Below, piece after piece: positions 15,433 to 22,974 of a stretch of 63,383 nt of DNA. The position numbers were made by a program, and so were the translations under genes. The DNA comes from Gammaproteobacteria bacterium (GTDB lineage Bacteria > Pseudomonadota > Gammaproteobacteria > Steroidobacterales > Woeseiaceae): positions 1 through 63,383 of the forward strand of contig JAADHU010000009.1 in the NCBI GenBank assembly GCA_013151645.1. Direction: 5' to 3'. The notes beneath the pieces are model-generated. The model saw nothing but the letters and a program-made list of their open reading frames with translations, ran no database searches and had not been told where the DNA came from. Position 1 is the stretch's first letter. Every line of letters begins with the position of its first letter.

Positions 15433-16760
15433 AATACCGAAGTACGCGCGGGTCTTCTCTGTACACGCTCGATGAGGTGTTGTTGCGTGGAATCGCCGAA
15501 GACGGCGGGCTTTATGTGCCGGAATCTCTACCGTCATTCAACATTGACGAATTTTCCGCGGGCGATTCGATTCTCGATACTGCTCGCGTGGTTTTGACGC
15601 CTTTCTTTTCGGGTTCATCGCTCACCGAGCGGCTCGAGGAAATTATCGCGCAGACTTTTCGCTTCCCGATTCCAGTCAGCAAACTCAGTGTCGAAAAGGG
15701 CAATGCCTGGATGCTTGAGCTGTATCACGGTCCCACAGCGGCGTTTAAAGATGTCGGTGCGGGTTTTCTTGCCGCGTGTCTGAGCCAGTTGCAACGCCCC
15801 GGCGGGCCGTTGACCATCCTGGTCGCGACCTCCGGTGACACCGGCGGGGCCGTCGCCGCCGCGTTCAATGAACGGCCCAACACCCAGGTCGTTGTGCTAT
15901 TTCCGCAAGGCCGTGTCTCGGAACGGCAGCAAAAGCAGCTGACCTGCTGGGGCGATAACGTACTGGCCCTCGCCGTTGAAGGCTCCTTTGACGACTGCCA
16001 GTCGATGGTCAAAGAGGCGTTCGCGGCACCGCAACTACGTGCGCGCTACCAGCTCAGCTCGGCGAACAGCATCAATATTGGCCGGCTCCTGCCGCAAAGT
16101 ATTTATTACGCCCATGCGAGTCTCGCGCATTTTCGCGATACGGGGCATAAACCGGGTTTTATTATTCCTGTCGGCAACCTGGGTAACTCGCTCGCCTGTA
16201 TTCTTGCCCGTGACATGGGTTTGCCCATTGGTGAAATCATTCTAGCCAGCAATGCCAATCGCCTCATTCCAGACTATCTCGCCGGCGCAGAATGGTTGCC
16301 TCGCGCCAGCATTCATACCCTGGCGTCGGCCATGGATGTCGGCAATCCGAGCAACATGGAGCGATTGCGTGAAATGCACGGTGAGGCGGCAGAACTGAGC
16401 CAGATGCTCACCGCGATCAGCGTCAGTGACGACGAAATCGAGCAACAAATGCGCGACGACATGCGGGAATTCGGCTTCGCAACCTGTCCGCACACCGCTA
16501 CGGCGACCCACGCATATCGCCACCTTTCTGCCGAGAAAAACGCAGCGGACTGGATCATCGTCGCGACAGCGCATCCGGCAAAGTTTGACAGCATTGTCGA
16601 GCCGCTTATCGGCCAGCCGGTTGCTGTGCCGGCCGAATTGGAGGCCATTCTTTCGCGGCCGAATCGATTTCAGTCGATTTCCGCGAGCCTTGATGCCCTC
16701 AGCAACGCGATGGATGAAAAATTTGAGGTTGACGAGGGCACGCCCACGGGCGATAAATAG
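15429..16760 (+). CDS. thrC: Threonine synthase
   Basis: Converts O-phosphohomoserine to threonine with pyridoxal phosphate. A 443-residue protein of the shorter, bacterial and fungal type. MKYRSTRG start, EDGGLYVPESLP, and HGPTAAFKDVG with the PLP lysine Lys107. The phosphate-binding TSGDTGGAVAAAF and PVGNLGNSLA follow, and then a C-terminal domain. ATG 15429 overlaps the thrB stop by four bases, and together thrA-thrB-thrC form the standard thr operon. No leader peptide rich in Thr/Ile codons was found in front of thrA. Confidence 0.96.
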   Translation: MKYRSTRGSSLYTLDEVLLRGIAEDGGLYVPESLPSFNIDEFSAGDSILDTARVVLTPFFSGSSLTERLEEIIAQTFRFPIPVSKLSVEKGNAWMLELYHGPTAAFKDVGAGFLAACLSQLQRPGGPLTILVATSGDTGGAVAAAFNERPNTQVVVLFPQGRVSERQQKQLTCWGDNVLALAVEGSFDDCQSMVKEAFAAPQLRARYQLSSANSINIGRLLPQSIYYAHASLAHFRDTGHKPGFIIPVGNLGNSLACILARDMGLPIGEIILASNANRLIPDYLAGAEWLPRASIHTLASAMDVGNPSNMERLREMHGEAAELSQMLTAISVSDDEIEQQMRDDMREFGFATCPHTATATHAYRHLSAEKNAADWIIVATAHPAKFDSIVEPLIGQPVAVPAELEAILSRPNRFQSISASLDALSNAMDEKFEVDEGTPTGDK

Positions 16761-16810
16761 CGGCTCTGTCAGCGCATTCGATAACGCCGGGGACACGGAC
16801 TTCCTGCATC

Positions 16811-17419
16811 ATGACTGAAATTTTTCCAGACACATCGCTCGGCGTATATCTTCTACCGCTGATTCTCGTTCTGATATTGCTGGTTTTTTGGCTCGTCTAC
16901 CGGAGACGAGGGCATGCCCGTTCGTTTGAGGGGGTGATTAAGTCGATCGCCTTTGAGCGTATCAGCAATCTGATTATTCCGAATGCCGACGAGGGCGAAA
17001 TTCAGATCGACCACTTGCTGCTGACGGCAGCGGGTCTCCTCATCATCGATCTCAAGGAAGTCGACGGGACGGTTTTTGGCAGCGACAAAATGCAGGATTG
17101 GACGGTCATTGGCGCGAACCATCGCTTTACTTTCGCGAATCCCCAGCCGGCACTCTATGACCGCATCGCTGCGGTACGCCAGATTGTGCGCCAGGTTCCT
17201 GTGGCGGGGCGAATCCTCTTCCTCGATGGCGCCCGGTTCACCAAGGGTGTGCCTGGGTTGGTATGCGACCTCGATGAGTTGCTCGCCGAGTTTGGTGATC
17301 ATGACGGCGCTGCAGCCAAGGTGAAGGTTGACGCGTTTCGGCCGCATTGGGGCTTGATCATGGCCAAGGCGCAGGTTGCTGCACCGAAGCGCGATCGACG
17401 GCGGACGCCGGCCGCCTGA
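16811..17419 (+). CDS. NERD domain membrane-anchored protein
   Basis: A 202-residue protein with one N-terminal transmembrane helix (about 10-29, GVYLLPLILVLILLVFWLVY) and a NERD (nuclease-related) domain. The domain pattern is NLIIPNADEGEIQIDHLLLT, LLIIDLKEVDGTVFG, WTVIG, and PLYDRIAAVRQ-like helix PQPALYDRIAAVRQIV. IDH, D-L-K-E and the Q-helix match the restriction-endonuclease-like core that gives NERD its name, but nuclease activity is not demonstrated for most members. It lies 50 bases after thrC and may be read through from it. Convergent with tatD. Confidence 0.85.
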   Translation: MTEIFPDTSLGVYLLPLILVLILLVFWLVYRRRGHARSFEGVIKSIAFERISNLIIPNADEGEIQIDHLLLTAAGLLIIDLKEVDGTVFGSDKMQDWTVIGANHRFTFANPQPALYDRIAAVRQIVRQVPVAGRILFLDGARFTKGVPGLVCDLDELLAEFGDHDGAAAKVKVDAFRPHWGLIMAKAQVAAPKRDRRRTPAA

Positions 17420-17479
17420 AGGGGGAATTTCCCGGCCCGGCGGCGTTCGGGCAGGTTCAATACCGGCGATGGGCTGCTT

Positions 17480-18277
17480 CTATGCCGTATCCAGTTCGAA
17501 GAAACGTCTCGCATTTTGCGTCGCAGCGGTGGCTATTTCTGCCTCAGAGCGACCGCTGCACTGCGCAACCACGCGCAGTACTTCCGTCAGGTAGGCCGGT
17601 TCGTTGCGGCGGGATTTGGGGCGCGGTTTCAGGCTCCTGGGTAACAGATAGGGGGCGTCGGTTTCCAGCATGAGGCGATTCAGCGGAATCTCGCTGACAA
17701 TTTTCTGCAGGTCCGCCCCACGGCGTTCGTCGCAAATCCAGCCGGTAATGCCGATATAGAGTCCGAGATCCAGATACTCGCGCAACATTGTTGCCGTACC
17801 GGTAAAACAATGTGCCACCGCATGCGAAATATGCTGCATCGCGGGTGTGAGGATCTCGAGAAAATCGTCGTGTGCTTCTCGCTGGTGCAGAAAAACCGGC
17901 ATCTTCGATGCGATGGCCAGTTCGAGTTGTGCGGTGAACGCATATTTTTGCGCGTTGACCGGCGAAAAATTGCGGAAATAGTCGAGTCCGCATTCGCCAA
18001 CCGCGACGACCGCGTCTTGCTCCAGCAAACCGGCTAGCGTGTGCTCGACTTGCTGGCAGTACTCGCTGGCGTGATGAGGATGTACCCCGGCGGTCGCAAA
18101 CATGACTCCGGGATAGTGTTCCGCGAGATTGCAGGCGTCGTGGCTGCCTTGTTCACTGCTGCCGGTCACAACGAAGTGGCCGATGCCCGCGTCAATGGCA
18201 CGCCTAACGACGTCGTTCAGATCGTCAGCAAAACTGTCGTGGGTCAAGTTCGCCCCAATGTCGATCAATGCTTCCAC
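17480..18277 (-). CDS. tatD: TatD family metal-dependent hydrolase
   Basis: A 265-residue TIM-barrel metallohydrolase of the TatD DNase family. The N-terminus is LIDIGANLTHDSF, the variant of true TatD (compare the DxHxH of YcfH/YjjV). It continues with TAGVHPHHAS, GECGLDYFRN, PVFLHQREAHDDF, AHCFTG and a final LMLETDAPYLLPR. These carry the metal-binding His, Glu and Asp residues. Family members are 3'-5' exonucleases acting in DNA repair or turnover. GTG 18277 is the start. It is the last gene of a probable three-gene operon after an ABC exporter, with 18 bases between. Confidence 0.92.
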   Translation of the reverse strand: MEALIDIGANLTHDSFADDLNDVVRRAIDAGIGHFVVTGSSEQGSHDACNLAEHYPGVMFATAGVHPHHASEYCQQVEHTLAGLLEQDAVVAVGECGLDYFRNFSPVNAQKYAFTAQLELAIASKMPVFLHQREAHDDFLEILTPAMQHISHAVAHCFTGTATMLREYLDLGLYIGITGWICDERRGADLQKIVSEIPLNRLMLETDAPYLLPRSLKPRPKSRRNEPAYLTEVLRVVAQCSGRSEAEIATAATQNARRFFELDTA

Positions 18278-18295
18278 CGTGACGCTCCTCGAGCC

Positions 18296-19312
18296 CTAAC
18301 GAGGATGCCAGCGAAACATGACCGCCCCAAGCGCAAGAAACACGGCGCTCATGGCGACCAGCGCGAGTATCTGCGGGGCCACGTCAGCCAGTCCTGCGCC
18401 ATCGAGCATAACGGCACGGGCCGCATTCAGGATATGCGTCAGCGGAAATACGGCCGCAACCTGACGTACCCAGTCATCGGCGGCCTCAAGCGAAAACCAG
18501 ACGCCGGAGAGCATCATCATTGGCCACGTAACCAGGTTGAGCAAGCCACCCGCGAGTTCCTCACTCGTGACTCGTGCGGCGATCAGCAGGCCCATCGATA
18601 TCAATGCAGTTGCACCAACGAATGCAATCAGCAGCAATACCAGGTAGCTGCCTTCAAAGCGCGTACCGAGGAAAAACTTGGTGCCGACAAAGACGAACGC
18701 GGTGATGGAGAGAATCAGTACGAGCCGTGAGGCGACCTGGGCGACGATGAATTCGATCGAGCGCAATGGCGTCGCTCGTAAACGCTTGAGGAAGCCGTTC
18801 TTGCGGTAGCGAACGATCACGTAGCCGACACCGAAAAGGCAGCTGAACATCATGTTCATACCCAGTATGCCGGGCAGGACCCAGTCCACGTAACGAATCG
18901 CTTCGCCGCTGATCTGGCCTTTCTCAATCTGACCGTCGAAGGCTTGCAGCAAAGCGAGCTCCGCAAAGTATCCTTTGGGTGAGTCCGGATTAACCCAGTA
19001 ACGCGGCGGGTTATCCAGTTGCACCAGCAGGTCGAGTTGATGTCGTCCGACCTTGCGGAATCCCTCCGACTCGTCATTGACCACTACGAAGTCAATATAC
19101 CGTGTCCGTAAGAACGGATGAGCCGTTTCGTCGATGGTTTCGCCGCTGTGCAGGACACCGATGGTGTATTCCGCGCGATCACCACCGCTGAAGATGAACG
19201 ACAATCCGACCATCAGAACGACCGGCATGATGATATTCCAGCCCAACGAAGAGCGATCACGCACAAATTCGATGTTGCGGGCGCGAAAAATGGCAAAAAT
19301 TCGTTGGAACAT
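18296..19312 (-). CDS. ABC-2 type transporter permease
   Basis: A 338-residue inner-membrane permease. One N-terminal helix (about 25-42, NIIMPVVLMVGLSFIFSGG) precedes a periplasmic loop of around 120 residues with RTRYIDFVVVND. Five more helices follow between about 150 and 335, ending in the typical LVTWPMMMLSGVWFSLE...FPLTHILNAARAVM segment of ABC-2 permeases. It follows its ATPase by four bases and would pair with it as a homodimer. The substrate is unknown; drug, lipid or polysaccharide export are all seen in this family. Confidence 0.9.
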   Translation of the reverse strand: MFQRIFAIFRARNIEFVRDRSSLGWNIIMPVVLMVGLSFIFSGGDRAEYTIGVLHSGETIDETAHPFLRTRYIDFVVVNDESEGFRKVGRHQLDLLVQLDNPPRYWVNPDSPKGYFAELALLQAFDGQIEKGQISGEAIRYVDWVLPGILGMNMMFSCLFGVGYVIVRYRKNGFLKRLRATPLRSIEFIVAQVASRLVLILSITAFVFVGTKFFLGTRFEGSYLVLLLIAFVGATALISMGLLIAARVTSEELAGGLLNLVTWPMMMLSGVWFSLEAADDWVRQVAAVFPLTHILNAARAVMLDGAGLADVAPQILALVAMSAVFLALGAVMFRWHPR

Positions 19313-19316
19313 CTGT

Positions 19317-20201
19317 TTAAGCTCGCAATGAATGCCCGGTCAGATCGAGAAACAGGTCTTCCAGGTTACGTTGGCGAATTTTCAGGCGGTTCAGTCCGTG
19401 TACGTGAATCGCGAGTTCCTGCAGGGTCTTGTTTACGTCGTCTGACTCTATTTCGATGATTCCCTGTGTCTCAAGAATGCGGTGCTGCAGATTGCTTAGA
19501 TCACCGCTGACATCCTCCAGGGGTAATTCAATAACCACGTTGCGGTACTGCTTGCGCAGCAGTTCATCCGGGTTGCCCTGAGCGATGATTTTCCCGCTCT
19601 CCATGATCGCAATTTCGTCGCACAAAATTTGCGCCTCATCCATGTAGTGCGTCGTCAGGATAATCGTCGTTCCCTCCGAGCGAATCTGCTGCACCAGGTC
19701 CCAGAAATTTCGCCGAGCCTGAGGGTCGAGCCCGGTCGTGGGTTCGTCCAGAAAGACCAGCCGCGGTTTGTTGACGAGAGCGACGGCAAGCAGCAATCGT
19801 TGCCGTTGTCCGCCGGAGAGTTTTCGGTTGTCGCGTTCCAGAAGCTCGCCTAACGAACATTCTTCAATGATATGCGGTATATCCGCCTTGCGGTCATACA
19901 AAGTCTGGAACATGTCCAGCGTCTCACGGACGGTCAGGAAGTCTTGTAATGCGGTATTCTGAAACTGGATACCGGCTTCCTGACGGAATTTCTTTCCGGC
20001 CGGCTCGCCGAAATACCAGACTTCGCCGGAGCTGGCGGGTGTCACCCCTTCCATGATTTCCACGGTGGTCGTCTTGCCCGCACCATTGGGGCCCAACAAG
20101 CCGAAGCAAATGCCCTGGCGAACCTGAAAACTGAGATCGTCTACGGCCAGTACGTCAGGATATTGTTTGACCAGGTGTCGGGCTTCTAGTGCTATTTGCA
20201 T
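19317..20201 (-). CDS. ABC transporter ATP-binding protein
   Basis: A 294-residue ATPase of the daunorubicin/ABC-2 exporter type. Walker A GPNGAGKTTT (about 36-45), Q-loop region VSEYR-like FQNTALQDFL, signature LSGGQRQRLLLAVAL, Walker B LVFLDEPTTGLDPQA, and switch histidine TTHYMDEA. After the nucleotide-binding domain (to about 230) there is an extra C-terminal domain of about 60 residues, usual for exporters of this class. First gene of the operon with the permease and tatD. A short spacer (20202-20352) separates it from the divergent secreted-protein gene. Confidence 0.93.
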   Translation of the reverse strand: MQIALEARHLVKQYPDVLAVDDLSFQVRQGICFGLLGPNGAGKTTTVEIMEGVTPASSGEVWYFGEPAGKKFRQEAGIQFQNTALQDFLTVRETLDMFQTLYDRKADIPHIIEECSLGELLERDNRKLSGGQRQRLLLAVALVNKPRLVFLDEPTTGLDPQARRNFWDLVQQIRSEGTTIILTTHYMDEAQILCDEIAIMESGKIIAQGNPDELLRKQYRNVVIELPLEDVSGDLSNLQHRILETQGIIEIESDDVNKTLQELAIHVHGLNRLKIRQRNLEDLFLDLTGHSLRA

Positions 20202-20352
20202 GGAAATTCAGGATGGACCGCCTGCGTGGCTGCGAAACGTAAGGGTACGCGTCCCCCGGGATGAGGGATAGCCCCCGCATCAGCGAAGATTATTGCAACC
20301 ATTTGACCGCGAGAGGTATCAAAAGTTTATTCACGACAATGAGGAGGCCACC

Positions 20353-21075
20353 ATGCCCAGACTTTCGACGTTTAGATTGCTGACCGTACCCCTGTTGGCG
20401 TTGCTGCTGATCGCCCCGGCGCAGGCATTCAATGTCAACAAGAGCATCAGCATTGCTGCCGGCCGCACCACGGAGGGTCATTCGACGGTAAACGGGAGTA
20501 TTTCAGTTGGCAGCGATGTTGTCGTAAACGGCTCCCTGCAGACGGTCAATGGCACGATTCGTATCAGCGACAACGTCACCTTGCAGGATGCGGGGACGGT
20601 AAACGGGGCGGTTCGAATTGGCATTGGCGTCAGGGCCGACGAAATCACCAGCGTGAATGGCGCGATTCGGATCGGCGAGGGGGCCGTGATCAGTGACGAG
20701 GTCTCCGTTGTTAACGGAAAAATCGAGATCGCTTCCGGTAGCACGGTAGCGGGCGATGTGAGCAACGTAAATGGAGAAATTACGATCGAGGGCACCGAGA
20801 TCGGTGGCGATCTGACGACGGTTACGGGTGATGTGCTGCTCACCGATAATTCGCTTCTTCGCGGCAGCCTGATCATCGAAAAACCGGGCGGCTGGAGGTG
20901 GGGGCGCAAGGACCGTAAACCCCGCATCGTTATCGGGCCGGGGTCGCAAGTCGTCGGAATGATCAGGGCGGATCAGGAAATCGAACTCTTTATCAGCGAC
21001 TCGGCAGAAGTGGGCGGAGTCAGTGGCGAGGCGAGTCTGGACCAGGCGGTTCGCTTTAGCGGCGAACGCCCGTAG
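20353..21075 (+). CDS. Secreted beta-helix protein with VNG repeats
   Basis: A 240-residue protein. ATG 20353 is chosen because GAGGAGG stands just upstream. A signal peptide (about 1-25, ending APAQA before FNVNK) is followed by at least seven irregular repeats of 16 to 20 residues built around VNG (STVNGSISVG, QTVNGTIRIS, GTVNGAVRIG, TSVNGAIRIG, SVVNGKIEIA, SNVNGEITIE). The last copy has VTG. This predicts a right-handed or bactofilin-like beta-solenoid. A final domain (about 185-240) contains KPRIVIGPGSQVVGM. Likely periplasmic or outer-membrane; function unknown. Divergent from the ABC operon. Confidence 0.7.
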   Translation: MPRLSTFRLLTVPLLALLLIAPAQAFNVNKSISIAAGRTTEGHSTVNGSISVGSDVVVNGSLQTVNGTIRISDNVTLQDAGTVNGAVRIGIGVRADEITSVNGAIRIGEGAVISDEVSVVNGKIEIASGSTVAGDVSNVNGEITIEGTEIGGDLTTVTGDVLLTDNSLLRGSLIIEKPGGWRWGRKDRKPRIVIGPGSQVVGMIRADQEIELFISDSAEVGGVSGEASLDQAVRFSGERP

Positions 21076-21085
21076 AATAGGTGCT

Positions 21086-21856
21086 GTGCAACGCGCAGCG
21101 CCTCAACTTTCGCTTTTCCCCGACGAACCCGCCGGGATAACGACGGAGCCCGGAAATCGGCCGGGTTATTCCGTGCGTCACAGTAGCCGCGCGCGACGCT
21201 TGTCCATCAAAGTCTACCCACGCGGGCGGGTTGAGGTCGTGGTGCCGCGGCGAACCGGGGCCAATACCGTCGAGGCATTCGTGACTGAACACAGAGAATG
21301 GATTAACCGTTCCCTTGAGTCTTTCGCCGTCAAATACGAGCCGGAGTCTTGCGCGCTTCCCAACCGCATCGGCCTGCCGGGTATCGGCAGGACATTTGTT
21401 GTAGCTTACCGGTCTGACACAAGCCTCAAGACCGTACGTTATCGCGAAAGTGGCGATACCGTGATTGTCTACGGCCCGATACGCGATGAAGAGCAGTGTG
21501 TAAAAGCGTTGCGGCGGTGGTTATCCGGACTCGCACGACGCGAGCTGGTGCCGCAACTGCGCAGGTTGTCCATGCAATTCGATCTGCCCTACAAGAAAAC
21601 CCAGATCCGTGCGCAGCGCACGTGCTGGGGAAGTCGCAGCAGCTCAGGGACGATCAGCATTAATCTGTGTCTTCTGTTCGTGGAGCCGCGTGTTTTGCGC
21701 TATCTCCTGATTCATGAGCTTTGCCACGGTCGTCATATGAACCATTCGCAAAGGTTTTGGCAGTTGGTGGGTCGGTTAGAGTCGGACTATCGCCGGCTGG
21801 ACAAGGCGCTGGGAGAATCCTGGCGTTGTGTTCCGGGTTGGTTCGGCATCTACTAG
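21086..21856 (+). CDS. YgjP/UPF0390-like zinc metalloprotease-type protein (DUF45)
   Basis: A 256-residue cytoplasmic protein. GTG 21086 is used because the longer frame would overlap the upstream gene. The N-terminal domain reads YSVRHSSRARRLSIKVYPRG, then PRRTGANTVEAFVTEHREWI. The catalytic domain has TCWGSRSSSGTISINLCLLF and the gluzincin motif HELCHGRHMNHSQRFW, with two histidines and glutamate plus a third histidine for zinc. This is the WLM/SprT-like domain of YgjP (DUF45). Physiological role unknown in most bacteria. It lies 10 bases after the secreted beta-helix gene. Confidence 0.88.
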   Translation: MQRAAPQLSLFPDEPAGITTEPGNRPGYSVRHSSRARRLSIKVYPRGRVEVVVPRRTGANTVEAFVTEHREWINRSLESFAVKYEPESCALPNRIGLPGIGRTFVVAYRSDTSLKTVRYRESGDTVIVYGPIRDEEQCVKALRRWLSGLARRELVPQLRRLSMQFDLPYKKTQIRAQRTCWGSRSSSGTISINLCLLFVEPRVLRYLLIHELCHGRHMNHSQRFWQLVGRLESDYRRLDKALGESWRCVPGWFGIY

Positions 21857-21900
21857 TTCATTAAAATCCGTCGTTTACGGGCGAATGTTAATCAAAAACA

Positions 21901-22905
21901 TCAGCCCTGGTCGAGAAGTTCGCGAAGGTTAATGATGGCAGCATTAGCGCGTGCCAGGTAGTTCGACATGACGAGTGAGTGGTTCGCGAACAGACCGAAT
22001 CCGCCCCCATTGAGAACCATCGGAGAATTCAGTGGCGCAATACTCGCCTCGAGCTCACGAATAATCTGCCGGACACTTGCCTTCGCATTTTTGTCCTTCA
22101 ACACCTGTGCAAAATCGAGTTCAGCGGCGCGAAAGAAATGCACAAGTGCCCAGGCCGTGCCGCGTGCTTCAAAAAAAACGTCGTCGATTTCGAACCATGA
22201 CGTGCGTACTGACACATTATCGGGCAGCCCGCTATTGGCTTGTGCTGCGGCGTCACCGGCGAGATCGGTATTCACAACCGTTGTGGCCACACTGTCGCCC
22301 AGTCGCCGAGTCAGACTGCCCAGGCGCTTTTCGATTTGTGCCAGCCATTCACGAAGGTTGTCGGCGCGCGCGAAAAAAAGCGCTTCCGGTGTTTTCAATC
22401 CTGCAAGTCGGTCCCGGTAACGGGTGAATCCCTCGATGCCTTCGCGAAAACGAGACTCGCTGGGTGGCAGGATCCAGGAGTTGTTGTCGAAAAAGAATTT
22501 AGGCTCCGCAATTGCGACATCGGCATCTTCACGCGATTGTGACTGGCTGCGACTGTAGTCATTGCGGATGACCCTCGCCAGGTCGCGGACTTGCTGCAGG
22601 ACGCCAAATTCCCAGTTTGGGATGTTGTCCAGGAAAACGCTGGGCGGCATTTTGTCGTTGGTCAGGTAACCGCCCGGTTTGTCCAACAAGGTTTCTGTCA
22701 CGCGGATCAGTGAATCGACCGTGGCATAGCCGACGATGTGGGATTGTCCCTGCTCTGACTGGTTGACCCAGAATACGTCAGGCGTTCGCGACCAGTACCA
22801 GCCAACTCCGAGCATAGCCATCAAAACGGCCACGCTGGCGTAGCCGCTGATCGTTAGCCACAGGGGTCTGTCTGAAAAGTCAAAATTCTGAAAGGGTTTC
22901 CACAC
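21901..22905 (-). CDS. DUF2333 family membrane-anchored protein
   Basis: A 334-residue protein, GTG start at 22905. One N-terminal helix (about 20-37, ISGYASVAVLMAMLGVGWYW) is followed by a large periplasmic domain. That domain has conserved stretches such as TVDSLIRVTETLLDKPGGYL, DNIPNWEFGVLQQVRDLARV, and NDYSRSQSQSREDADV, and ends with GGFGLFANHSLVMSNYLARANAAI. This is the DUF2333 pattern of gammaproteobacteria, whose function is not established. It is transcribed away from aconitase's stop and ends 70 bases after it. Confidence 0.85.
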   Translation of the reverse strand: MWKPFQNFDFSDRPLWLTISGYASVAVLMAMLGVGWYWSRTPDVFWVNQSEQGQSHIVGYATVDSLIRVTETLLDKPGGYLTNDKMPPSVFLDNIPNWEFGVLQQVRDLARVIRNDYSRSQSQSREDADVAIAEPKFFFDNNSWILPPSESRFREGIEGFTRYRDRLAGLKTPEALFFARADNLREWLAQIEKRLGSLTRRLGDSVATTVVNTDLAGDAAAQANSGLPDNVSVRTSWFEIDDVFFEARGTAWALVHFFRAAELDFAQVLKDKNAKASVRQIIRELEASIAPLNSPMVLNGGGFGLFANHSLVMSNYLARANAAIINLRELLDQG

Positions 22906-22974
22906 AGTCGTTCCTTTTGAACCGCACAGGAATGAAACAGTCTAGCAGCTCCGTCATTGTCGGCTAACGATTCG

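Noticed and set aside
18041-18730. A 229-codon plus-strand frame
   Set aside because: It lies opposite tatD and the ABC permease, whose families are clear; composition (many H, Q, R, C) is that of a shadow frame.
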